Source: Pseudomonadota bacterium
Lineage (GTDB): Bacteria; Myxococcota_A; Polyangia; Polyangiales; Polyangiaceae
NCBI GenBank assembly: GCA_023431345.1
Contig: JAEYWK010000130.1
Span: 1-25,404 of the forward strand
DNA length: 25,404 nt
Direction of reading: 5' to 3'
Of the stretch, positions 1 through 7,120 are shown piece after piece. The position numbers were made by a program, and so were the translations under genes. Each line of letters starts with the position of its first letter. Within the stretch, counting starts at the first letter, position 1. The notes under the pieces were generated by a model. It was not told the origin of the DNA. It was given only the letters and a program-made list of their open reading frames with translations, and did not search any database.

Positions 1-771
1 GCGTCGGGCGGTGGCGGCGGCGGAGCAGGCGGCGGCGGAGCAGGCGGCGGTGGCGCGGGTGGTGGCGGCGCGGGGGGCCAGCCTGGCTACAACCCCTGTC
101 CGACCAACGGCGATGCCTGCCGGGTGATGCCGCTCGGTGACTCGATCACCGACGGCGCGGGCTCCAGTCACAACGCGGGCTACCGACGCGAGCTGTTCCG
201 CCTGTCTCTGATGAACAACAAGAAGCTCACCTTCGTAGGCTCGCACGAGAGCGGCCCTGACATGGTCGATGGCGTGGCGTTCCCCAAGAAGCAGGAGGGG
301 CACAGCGGTTGGACGATAGACGACGGTGGCGGTCGCTCGGGGCTGTATCCGAAGATTCAAGGCTGGCTCACGGCGATGCCGCCGCACATCGTCACGCTGA
401 TGATCGGGACCAACGACGTGAACATCCAGCTGGATCTCGGCAATGCGGATGATCGGCTCGCGCTGCTCATCGATCGCATCATCACGAACGCGCCGAACGC
501 GCTCGTCGTCGTCGCGCAGATCGTTCCCACCACCGACGACGGCATCAACCAGCGCGTCATGACCTACAACTCGGCGATCCCGGCGCTCGTGAAGGCGCGC
601 GCCGACGCGGGCAAGCACATCAAGCTGGTCGACATGTACAGCGCGTTCACGAAGAACGGCAGCTACAAGAGCCAGCTGATGGCCGACGCGCTTCACCCGA
701 AGGATGCCGGCTATGTCGTGATGGCGAACACCTGGTACGACGCGATCGGCGCCTATTTGCCGGCAAAGTGA
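1..771 (+). CDS. SGNH/GDSL hydrolase, CE3 acetylxylan esterase-like (5' partial)
   Basis: The reading frame is open from the first base, so the true start and any signal peptide lie outside the window. The visible protein begins with a Gly/Ala linker of about 26 residues, then a Cys-containing junction, then a complete SGNH hydrolase domain. Block I is MPLGDSITDG with the nucleophile Ser codon at 142-144. A GHSGWTI segment follows, then block III GTNDVN (Asn codon at 412-414) and block V DALHP with Asp at 685-687 and His at 694-696. The order GDS, GSYR-like, GSxxSGP, EGHSGWTI, GTND and DxLH matches carbohydrate esterase family 3, which removes acetyl groups from xylan. The linker suggests a surface-anchored or secreted enzyme joined to an N-terminal anchor or binding module. 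A generic SGNH esterase with another substrate is possible. The next gene begins 44 bases downstream. Confidence 0.82.
   Translation, partial: ASGGGGGGAGGGGAGGGGAGGGGAGGQPGYNPCPTNGDACRVMPLGDSITDGAGSSHNAGYRRELFRLSLMNNKKLTFVGSHESGPDMVDGVAFPKKQEGHSGWTIDDGGGRSGLYPKIQGWLTAMPPHIVTLMIGTNDVNIQLDLGNADDRLALLIDRIITNAPNALVVVAQIVPTTDDGINQRVMTYNSAIPALVKARADAGKHIKLVDMYSAFTKNGSYKSQLMADALHPKDAGYVVMANTWYDAIGAYLPAK
13..72 (+). repeat. Four tandem 15-base units encoding Gly4-Ala linker
   Basis: Four in-frame 15-base units (13-27, 28-42, 43-57, 58-72) each encode GGGGA. The first two are identical and the last two differ only at synonymous positions. They form the flexible linker before the esterase domain. The array may extend left of the window. 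Confidence 0.85.
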
Positions 772-815
772 GGGGGCGGACCGCGCACCCGTGACATGTT
801 GTCGCGGGCGCGCGT

Positions 816-2396
816 GTGCTCTCTGGTGCGCGGGCCGTCGACGGGACGCAAGTTTCCGGGCCGGTGGCCGTGGTTGAGAGGGTGACGTCCAGCTGTCCCC
901 CTCCCAGCGGTGCCGAGAAGGCGCGCCTACTGCGCCGCGCGCAGCTCGTGGCGCGGCTGCGGCATCCGAACTTGGTGCGCATGCTGCCGCTTCCGGGCGG
1001 CGCTGGCCTTGCCCCGGTGTTGAACGAGGCGCGACGCCTGTCCGACTTCACGCTGCCGGCGGGCACCTTCAAGCGCTTCGACTTGGAGCAGGTCGTGCGG
1101 CTCCTGCTCGACGTGCTGAGCGGCCTCGCGGCGCTGCATGAGGTCGAGCACGAGGGCGCTGCGTTCGTGCACGGCGAGGTGGCGCCTCAAAACGTGTATG
1201 TCGACGAGCACGGCACCGCGCGTCTCGTGCCGCTGTTGAGCTCACACTTGATGGTTGGCGCCAGGCCCGAGCGCAACGGCTACGTTGCGCCGGAGCGGCT
1301 GCTGGGAGACGACGTCGACGTGCGCGCTGACGTATTCAGCGTCGGGGCCATGCTGTGGGAGGCGCTATCGGGGCAACGCCTGTTCCCGGACCCGACGCCA
1401 GACGGCGTGATCGCCCGCCTCGTCGGGCGGAAGGTGCCGCCCATCGAGCTGAGCCCGCGACTTGCTTGGGCGAAGCCGCTCTGCCGCATCGCCGAGCGAG
1501 CCATCTCCGTCGAGCCGAAGTCGCGCTTCGGCAGCGCCCTCGAGCTAGCCAACGCCGTAGCGGCGGCCGCGGCGCAGCAGCTGTCGACCGTCGACACCGA
1601 CGCTTGGCAAGAAGAAGCGCCCACGCCGGTATTTCAGCCTGGTTTGCACCTGTCGACGCGACGCGCCGTCACGCCCCAGCCTCAAGTCATCGACATTCCC
1701 GGTCGCTCGACCAGCTCGGCCCCGCCTGCCCCCCCGTCGCCTTCGGCTCGAGCGCCGCTGCCCACGCTCGAAGAGCCCACGCTGGTGATGGTCACCAAGG
1801 AAGCGTCGGCGCGTGTTCTGGAGACGAGCGACGAGCGCTCGCTCGTGGACGCTTCCGCTGGCGAGCCCGTCGCGGCTTGGCGCAGCAGTCGCCGCCGTCG
1901 CGGCGTCGTGCTCGGAGCGCTGGCCCTAGCGCTTGCTGCCGTTGCCGTCGCGGCTCCGCGCGCGCCGGGCCTGTTGCAGCACGTTCGAGCGCACGCGGGA
2001 GCCGCTGCGCTGTGGCTGGGCGCGCCGCGCGGCTCGGGCGAGTCGTCCACAGGTCACGCTGCGGTTGCTCCATCAGCGTTCGAGCTCGCTCCGCCCGTAG
2101 CTCATGCGGAGGCGCTCGAGCCCGCTCCGCCCGCGGCTCACGCGGAGGCGCTCGAGCCGGCTCCGTCGATCGAGAGCGCGCCCGCAGCGCCTTCGTCCAG
2201 CAGCTCCGCGGTGCCCAGCAGCTCGGCGGCGCCCAGCGGCTCCGCGGCGCCCAGCGCGAGAGTCGTCAAGGGGCGCCCGCCCGTCACCCTGAAAGCGCCG
2301 AGCGCGCCCGGTCGCGCCGCGCCGGCTCAGGCCTCGCCTCCCGCCGCCAAGGTCCGGTCGAAATCGAGCGAGGCCAACGCCGATTACGGCATCTGA
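816..2396 (+). CDS. Membrane-anchored Ser/Thr protein kinase-like protein, probable pseudokinase
   Basis: A eukaryotic-type kinase fold occupies about residues 10-255. Seen directly: an LRHPNLVRML segment (about 48-57), a catalytic-loop equivalent HGEVAPQN at 119-126, APE at 158-160, and ADVFSVGAMLWEALSG at about 171-186 (subdomain IX). The usual HRDxKxxN is changed: catalytic Asp is Glu and the loop Lys is Ala. No DFG is visible after it, and the VAIK Lys is replaced (GPVAVVERV). These losses suggest a non-catalytic signalling scaffold. A Pro/Ala-rich linker leads to one membrane segment at about 363-380 and a C-terminal Ala/Pro/Ser-rich tail with a repeated HAEALEPAP unit. The GTG start at 816 is the first start after the in-frame stop at 792-794. 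The 3' end overlaps the convergent gene by 13 bases. Confidence 0.78.
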   Translation: MLSGARAVDGTQVSGPVAVVERVTSSCPPPSGAEKARLLRRAQLVARLRHPNLVRMLPLPGGAGLAPVLNEARRLSDFTLPAGTFKRFDLEQVVRLLLDVLSGLAALHEVEHEGAAFVHGEVAPQNVYVDEHGTARLVPLLSSHLMVGARPERNGYVAPERLLGDDVDVRADVFSVGAMLWEALSGQRLFPDPTPDGVIARLVGRKVPPIELSPRLAWAKPLCRIAERAISVEPKSRFGSALELANAVAAAAAQQLSTVDTDAWQEEAPTPVFQPGLHLSTRRAVTPQPQVIDIPGRSTSSAPPAPPSPSARAPLPTLEEPTLVMVTKEASARVLETSDERSLVDASAGEPVAAWRSSRRRRGVVLGALALALAAVAVAAPRAPGLLQHVRAHAGAAALWLGAPRGSGESSTGHAAVAPSAFELAPPVAHAEALEPAPPAAHAEALEPAPSIESAPAAPSSSSSAVPSSSAAPSGSAAPSARVVKGRPPVTLKAPSAPGRAAPAQASPPAAKVRSKSSEANADYGI

Positions 2397-3463
2397 GGCT
2401 GGGCTGCTCGCGGCTTGGTCTCCGTGAGCCCTCTCGAGGCCGCGGCGTCCAGCGATAGCTCCCGACCTCCAGCCGCCGCCATCGCCTCATCGCTCGCGGC
2501 GACGACGCGGCGGGCGGTCCCGATGCCGCACGAGCGATGAATTCGCTCCAGCAGCTCGACGGAGGCGTCCACGTCCGCGGGGCGGGCCGTCAAGCTCTCG
2601 ACGTTGCACCCCACCACGAGCCCCTGCTGCTCCGCGAAGCGTTGAAGTTGCGCGAAGCCTTCGGCGGCGAGCTCAATCGACCGCTCGAGCATGTCGCTCG
2701 CGTCGAGCAGCTCGCGCCGTAGCTGCGGCGGGACGTCGACGCCGAGCCAGCGGAGGAACTCGAGCGTTTGCGCCGAGCCGCACGGGCTCAGGGTCAGCAA
2801 GAGCGGCGGAGGCTCCACGCCTTCGACGTCGGCGCGGACCCGCAGGGCCGTCAACAAGCGCTGCGTGGTGCGCACGGACCACACGGTTTGGCTGACGAAG
2901 AAGCGACAGCCCGCCTGCATCTTCGTCCACACGCGGGCTTCTTCGTCGCCGGACGCGGCGTGCCGCTCGGGGATCACCACGCCGCCGATCGACAGCTCCG
3001 GCGCGCGCCGGCGGCACACCGCGAGGGCGCGCGACAGCGTGAGCGAGCCCTCGGCTCGGCGCGAAGGCGCCCCCACGAGCACGGCGCGTCCTTCGCGGGC
3101 TCGTAGCTCGTCCAGCCAGCGGCAGAGCGACGCCTCGCTTTGCGCGGCCACCGCCCGATACACGACGCGCGGCAGCGTGCCGAGCGCGAGCTCGTCGAAC
3201 GCGTACGCCAACGGATCCACCTTGGGCACGAACGGAAATGGGCGCGCGTCGTCGGTGCGCGCCGCCTCGTCTTGCACGTCGTAAATCAGCAGCGCGTCGA
3301 TGGGTAGGCTCGAGATCCGGGCCGACTGGGCGGCGGCTATCTCGCGGCGGCGCCCGAGCGGCGTCGTCCGATTCGGCGGCGCGATGGCGTAGGTGAGCTG
3401 CGCCCGCGCCTCCGTGACGGCGCCCGCCGAGCTCGGTCCGCGCTCGCCTCGCCTCGAGCTCAT
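2384..3463 (-). CDS. Divergent methylenetetrahydrofolate reductase-like protein
   Basis: The 359-residue protein resembles the MetF TIM-barrel family mainly in its middle. LSIGGVVIPERH corresponds to the MetF AAYPEVHP strand, and KMQAGCRFFVSQ corresponds to KxxAGAxxxITQ of the flavin/folate site. The N-terminal FEFFPP of MetF appears here as YAIAPP, so the catalytic Glu (Glu28 in E. coli numbering) is not conserved. The RGD of the folate site is also not evident (VGAPS instead). It may be a reductase subfamily with different chemistry or a partner-dependent form. Context favours a folate role: it is the last gene of glyA-folB-this gene, its ATG overlaps the folB stop as ATGA, and metE lies nearby. 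The family call is moderately sure; the activity is not established. Confidence 0.62.
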   Translation of the reverse strand: MSSRRGERGPSSAGAVTEARAQLTYAIAPPNRTTPLGRRREIAAAQSARISSLPIDALLIYDVQDEAARTDDARPFPFVPKVDPLAYAFDELALGTLPRVVYRAVAAQSEASLCRWLDELRAREGRAVLVGAPSRRAEGSLTLSRALAVCRRRAPELSIGGVVIPERHAASGDEEARVWTKMQAGCRFFVSQTVWSVRTTQRLLTALRVRADVEGVEPPPLLLTLSPCGSAQTLEFLRWLGVDVPPQLRRELLDASDMLERSIELAAEGFAQLQRFAEQQGLVVGCNVESLTARPADVDASVELLERIHRSCGIGTARRVVAASDEAMAAAGGRELSLDAAASRGLTETKPRAAQPQMP

Positions 3464-3858
3464 GCGAAGGCCCTCCCCAACGTGACCTCGACCGTCGCCT
3501 CGTCCGTTGCGGGAACCACCGGCACCACGGCCTTGGTCACCGCGACGCGCACGAGCTCCGCCGCGGGCCAGCGCTCGACCAGCCGCCGCGCCACGCGCAG
3601 CGCGAACGTCTCCAGTAGCCGGTAGGCCGCTTCACGCGCGCACTCGTCCGCGGCTCGGACGATCTCCGCGTAGTTGGCGGCCCTGTCGAGCTCATCGGCG
3701 GTCGGGTAGAGCGGGCCGGCGAGCTCCACGTCGGCGGCGACGATCAGCTCCTGCGCGTGCGCTCGCTCCTCGTCGCTCACCCCCATCTGGCTTTGCACTC
3801 GAACGCCGCGGAGGCGCAGCGCGTAGCCGACGACCTGCCTAGTGATTCGCGCGTCCAT
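3460..3858 (-). CDS. folB: Dihydroneopterin aldolase
   Basis: The 132-residue protein has FolB features: LRGVRVQSQMGVSDEERAHAQEL near the N-terminus (general-base Glu about residues 30-31), ANYAEIV with the conserved Tyr at 63, LLETFALRVARRL in the long helix, and VAVTKAVVPV with the conserved Lys at 109. FolB converts 7,8-dihydroneopterin to 6-hydroxymethyl-dihydropterin and glycolaldehyde in cytoplasmic folate synthesis; some homologues act as epimerases or oxygenases. The length is typical (about 120 residues) with a short N-terminal extension. The ATG at 3856-3858 lies inside the end of glyA (20-base overlap), and the stop overlaps the next start as ATGA, so all three genes look co-transcribed and translationally coupled. 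Confidence 0.85.
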   Translation of the reverse strand: MDARITRQVVGYALRLRGVRVQSQMGVSDEERAHAQELIVAADVELAGPLYPTADELDRAANYAEIVRAADECAREAAYRLLETFALRVARRLVERWPAAELVRVAVTKAVVPVVPATDEATVEVTLGRAFA

Positions 3859-5095
3859 AGACCGGGTAGCGGCGGGTGAGATCGCCTACGGCAGCGCGCA
3901 CGCGCGCGCGCACCGCTTCGTCACGCGGCTGGTCGAGCACGTCGGCGAGCAGGTGGGCGGTGGCCACCGCTTCGGCCACGCCAAAGCCTCGCGTCGTCAT
4001 GGCCGGCGAGCCGAGGCGAATCCCCGAGGTGACGGCCGGCTTCTCCGGGTCGCGTGGGATGCCGTTCTTGTTGCAGGTGATGTGAGCGAGGGCGAGCGCC
4101 GCCTCGGCTTCTTTTCCGGTCAGGCCTTTCGAGCGCAGGTCGACCAGCATCAAGTGGCTCTCGGTGCGGCCAGAGACGATGCGCAAGCCGCGCTCGGTGA
4201 GCGTGCTCGCCATCGCGGCGGCGTTCTCGAGCACCTGCGCTTGATAGGCGCGAAACGCCGGCGAGAGCGCCTCCTTGAACGCTACCGCCTTGGCCGCGAT
4301 CACGTGCATCAGCGGGCCGCCCTGCAGCCCCGGGAAGACGGCGCTGTCCAGCCGCTTCGCGATCGCTTCCTCACGCGTGAGGATGAAGGCGCCGCGTGGT
4401 CCGCGCAGGCTCTTGTGCGTGGTGGACGTCACCACATCGGCGAGCGCGACCGGGCTCGGGTACTTACCGGCCGCGATCAGGCCCGCGTAGTGCGCCATGT
4501 CGACCATCAACCGCGCGCCCACGCTCTTGGCGACGGCGGCGAAGCGCTCGAAATCGATGCAGAGCGAGTAGGCCGACGCGCCCGCGATGATCAGCTTGGG
4601 CCGATGCTCGTGAGCGAGCCGCTCCATTGCGGCGTAGTCGATTCGCTCGTCGGCGTCCAAGCCGTAGCTGACGACGCGGAACCACTTCCCGCTCAGGTTC
4701 AACGGCATGCCGTGCGTCAAATGGCCGCCTTCGGCCAGGCTCATGCCCATGATGGTGTCGCCTGGCTGCAGTAGCCCGAGCAGCACCGCCTGGTTCGCCT
4801 GAGAGCCGGAGTGGGGCTGCACGTTCGCGAAAGGGGCGCCGAACAGCTGCTTGACCCGCTCGATCGCCAGCCGCTCGATGACGTCGACGTGCTCGCAACC
4901 GCCGTAGTAGCGCCGCCCCGGGTAACCCTCGGCGTATTTGTTGGTCAGCCTCGAGCCTTGTGCCTCCATCACGGCCGGAGAGGCGTAGTTCTCCGAGGCG
5001 ATCAGCTCGATGTGCTCTTCCTGACGCCGATTTTCCGCGTCGATCGCGGCCAGCAGCTCCGGATCGGTCTGTTCGATACCGTCGGTGGTGAACAT
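3839..5095 (-). CDS. glyA: Serine hydroxymethyltransferase
   Basis: The 418-residue protein is a full-length, canonical PLP enzyme that converts serine and tetrahydrofolate to glycine and methylene-tetrahydrofolate. Visible landmarks are RQEEHIELIASENY (about 24-37), NKYAEGYPGRRYYGGCE (52-68), the PHSGSQAN cofactor region (94-101), DMAHYAGL (199-206) and TTHKSLRGPRG with the Schiff-base Lys at 228 (Lys229 in E. coli). The start at 5095 gives the family's usual N-terminus and length. The same frame stays open far upstream, antisense to metR1, but that part has no homology. It is the first gene of a minus-strand operon with folB and a MetF-like gene, and it diverges from a MetR-type regulator across 78 bases with MetR-like sites. 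Confidence 0.97.
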   Translation of the reverse strand: MFTTDGIEQTDPELLAAIDAENRRQEEHIELIASENYASPAVMEAQGSRLTNKYAEGYPGRRYYGGCEHVDVIERLAIERVKQLFGAPFANVQPHSGSQANQAVLLGLLQPGDTIMGMSLAEGGHLTHGMPLNLSGKWFRVVSYGLDADERIDYAAMERLAHEHRPKLIIAGASAYSLCIDFERFAAVAKSVGARLMVDMAHYAGLIAAGKYPSPVALADVVTSTTHKSLRGPRGAFILTREEAIAKRLDSAVFPGLQGGPLMHVIAAKAVAFKEALSPAFRAYQAQVLENAAAMASTLTERGLRIVSGRTESHLMLVDLRSKGLTGKEAEAALALAHITCNKNGIPRDPEKPAVTSGIRLGSPAMTTRGFGVAEAVATAHLLADVLDQPRDEAVRARVRAAVGDLTRRYPVYGRANH

Positions 5096-5173
5096 GCTGG
5101 GTGGAACTTGGCAGCCGCGTTCGTTGAACACCATCGCTTTGTTTTCAACAATCCATGAGTAAAGTTCATCGAG
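5096..5173. promoter_or_regulatory. glyA/metR1 divergent control region with MetR-like sites
   Basis: This 78-base divergent spacer is clearly richer in A/T than its surroundings. TGAGTAAAGTTCA (5156-5168) matches the known MetR consensus TGAA-N5-TTCA at all but one base. TTGTT-TTC-AACAA (5139-5151) is a perfect inverted repeat with 5-base arms, and TTGAA at 5124-5128 faces TTCAA at 5144-5148. The word TTCAACA recurs in the metE spacer. No confident -35/-10 pair was placed. Confidence 0.5.
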
Positions 5174-6073
5174 ATGCTCGAGCGCGTACACCTCGTCGTG
5201 GTCCGTGAGGTCGACAAGCACGGTTCGCTGACCGCGGCCGCGCAGGTGCTCTCGCTGACGCAGTCGGCGCTGAGCCACTCGATGAAGAAGCTCGAGGCGC
5301 AGCTGGGCATGGAAATTTGGCGACGCGAAGGGCGGCACTTGCGACTCACGCAAGCCGGGCAGCACGTGCTCGCCCTCGCCAACCGAGTGCTGCCGCAGCT
5401 CGAGCTGGCGGAGGAGCGGCTGCGCCAGTTCGCACAGGGTGAGCGCGGCACGCTGCGCATCGGCATCGAGTGTCACCCTTGCTACCGCTGGCTGTTGAAC
5501 GTGGTGGCGCCGTTCCTGGCGGCGTGGCCCCAAGTCGAAGTGGACGTGAAGCAGAAGGTGCAGTTCGGCGGGCACGCCGCGCTGCTCGGCTACGAGATCG
5601 ACTTGCTGGTGACGCCCGATCCGGTGTTCACGCCCGAGCTCAGCTTCGAGGCGGTCTTCGACTACGAGCAAGTGCTGGCCGTCGGCGGCGGACACCGCTT
5701 GGCCAGGGAGGCGGTCGTCGAGCCGCAGCAGCTGAGTCAGGAGGTCTTGATCACCTACCCGGTGTCGACGGATCGCCTCGATGTGTACACCCAGTTCCTG
5801 CTGCCCTCCGGGGTCGCCCCGCAGAGCCAAAAGATGGTCGAGAACACCGACATCATGATGCAGCTCGTCGCCAGCGGACGCGGCGTCGCGGCGCTGCCGC
5901 GGTGGTTGGTCGAGGAGTACGGCTCGACGCTGGGCATCGTCGGCCTTCGGCTCGGTGAAGCCGGGATCTTCAAGCAGATCCACCTCGCGGTGCGCGAGGC
6001 CGATGCGCGCGTCGACTACATCGCGGCGTTCATCGAGCTCTCGCGCCACGCGCAGAAGCCCTGCCGCGCCTGA
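5174..6073 (+). CDS. metR: LysR-family regulator, MetR-type (paralogue 1)
   Basis: The 299-residue LysR regulator has an N-terminal winged helix-turn-helix (about 1-60, GSLTAAAQVLSLTQSALSHSMKKLE) and an effector domain with MetR signatures. These are IGIECHPCYRWL at about 97-107, WPQVEVDVK, a FDYE segment, ITYPV, RLDVYTQFLLPSGV and a NTDIMMQLVASGRGVAALP stretch. E. coli MetR has the same elements (IECHSC, FDYE, YPV, RLDV, MVAARMGIAALP); that protein uses homocysteine as co-effector and controls metE, metH and glyA. Here it is divergent from glyA, suggesting control of glyA and itself. The ATG at 5174 is the first start after an in-frame stop at 5156-5158; its ribosome site is weak. Its 3' end is 23 bases from the convergent paralogue. 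Confidence 0.88.
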   Translation: MLERVHLVVVREVDKHGSLTAAAQVLSLTQSALSHSMKKLEAQLGMEIWRREGRHLRLTQAGQHVLALANRVLPQLELAEERLRQFAQGERGTLRIGIECHPCYRWLLNVVAPFLAAWPQVEVDVKQKVQFGGHAALLGYEIDLLVTPDPVFTPELSFEAVFDYEQVLAVGGGHRLAREAVVEPQQLSQEVLITYPVSTDRLDVYTQFLLPSGVAPQSQKMVENTDIMMQLVASGRGVAALPRWLVEEYGSTLGIVGLRLGEAGIFKQIHLAVREADARVDYIAAFIELSRHAQKPCRA

Positions 6074-6096
6074 GTCGCGTACCGGTGACGCCGGGC

Positions 6097-7026
6097 TCAG
6101 CGCGCTCGCGGGGCGCGGCGACGGCGGGGCTTGGGCGGCTGCCTCTGCGCCATCCGAATGAAGTCGGCGATGAAGTCGACGTCGCCGTCGCCGGTGCGCA
6201 CGCCCAGAAAGATTTGCTTGGCGATACCGTGGCGGCCGAGGCGCACGGAAGCTACCGGCATCGTCTCCTGGTACTCGGCCACCAGCCAGCCCGGTAGAGC
6301 CGCGACGCCGCGATCGCACGCCACCATTTGCAGCATGATGTCCGTCGTTTCGATGACCTTGTGCCGCTTCGGAACGGCGCCGGCAGGCAGTAGGAACTGG
6401 CTGTACACGTCCAGCCGCTCGAGCTCCACGGGGTAGGTGATGAGCGTCTCCGCTTCGAGCTCGGAGGGCACGACGTAGGCACGCCGAGCGAACGGGTGGC
6501 TTCGGCTCACCACGAGCACCTGCTCGTAGTCGAACACGGGCTGGAACTCGAGCCCGCGACGACGCAGTGGGTCCGGCGTGACGAGCAGGTCGATCTCGTG
6601 GCCGAAGAGGGCGCCGATGCCGCCGAACTGGAACTTCTGGCGCACGTCGAGGTCGACGTCGGGCCACGACCGCAGGTAGGGCTCCACGATCTGCAGGAGC
6701 CAGCGGTAGCAGGGGTGGCACTCCATGCCGATACGCAGGGTGCCGCGCTCGCCGCGCGCAAACTGCTCGACTACCTGCTCGGCGTGCTCGAGCTGGGGCA
6801 GCACGCGCTGGGAGAGCGCGAGCAAGTAGCGACCCGCGGGCGTGAGCCGTAGGCCGCGACCCTCCTTTTGCCAGAGCGCCGTGTCGAGCTGATGCTCGAG
6901 GCGCTTGACCGCGTGGCTCAGCGCGGACTGCGTGAGCCCCAAGCTCTTCGCCGCAGCCGTGAGTGACCCTCGCCGATCGACCTCGCGCAGCAGGCTGAGG
7001 TGAAGGCGCTCTAGACGGCTCGGCAT
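6097..7026 (-). CDS. metR: LysR-family regulator, MetR-type (paralogue 2)
   Basis: This 309-residue paralogue matches paralogue 1 throughout: GSLTAAAKSLGLTQSALSHAVKRLEHQL helix-turn-helix, MECHPCYRWL at about 101-110, FDYEQVLVV, ITYPV, RLDVYSQFLLPAG and VACDRGVAALPGWLV. It ends in a strongly basic tail (PPKPRRRRAPRAR) that paralogue 1 lacks. The frame is open to an ATG at 7074, but the ATG at 7026 fits the other paralogue's start and leaves the probable operator untranslated. It diverges from metE by 94 bases, the arrangement of metR/metE in enterobacteria, so it is the likely metE regulator. Confidence 0.88.
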   Translation of the reverse strand: MPSRLERLHLSLLREVDRRGSLTAAAKSLGLTQSALSHAVKRLEHQLDTALWQKEGRGLRLTPAGRYLLALSQRVLPQLEHAEQVVEQFARGERGTLRIGMECHPCYRWLLQIVEPYLRSWPDVDLDVRQKFQFGGIGALFGHEIDLLVTPDPLRRRGLEFQPVFDYEQVLVVSRSHPFARRAYVVPSELEAETLITYPVELERLDVYSQFLLPAGAVPKRHKVIETTDIMLQMVACDRGVAALPGWLVAEYQETMPVASVRLGRHGIAKQIFLGVRTGDGDVDFIADFIRMAQRQPPKPRRRRAPRAR

Positions 7027-7120
7027 CGATGACACTGCGTCATGGATGCCTGACAAATCACCATTGTTCAACATGGTTCAGCTGATTCATATTCAGGCAC
7101 GAGAAAGCGAGGAGTAAGCG
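7027..7120. promoter_or_regulatory. metR2/metE divergent control region with TTCA repeats
   Basis: Four TTCA words occur at 7067-7070, 7077-7080, 7086-7089 and 7092-7095. Two near-matches to the MetR consensus TGAA-N5-TTCA are TCAACATGGTTCA (7068-7080) and TGATTCATATTCA (7083-7095), each with one mismatch. A weak sigma70-like pair for metE is TTGTTC (7065-7070) and CATATT (7088-7093) with 17 bases between. A strong ribosome site GAGGAG lies at 7109-7114, six bases before the metE ATG. Confidence 0.5.

Noticed and set aside
1355..2458. 367-codon plus-strand frame overlapping the pseudokinase gene
   Set aside because: The product is extremely Arg/Ala/Gly-rich with no domain; it is an out-of-frame shadow of the kinase-like gene.
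5096..6721. Open minus-strand frame continuing upstream of glyA for about 540 codons
   Set aside because: It runs antisense to metR1 and part of metR2, has no recognisable domain, and glyA has its family-typical start at 5095. High-GC DNA leaves such frames open by chance.
7027..7074. Longer N-terminus for metR paralogue 2 starting at 7074
   Set aside because: It would translate the shared operator region and adds 16 residues not found in paralogue 1 or in MetR proteins; kept only as an alternative start.
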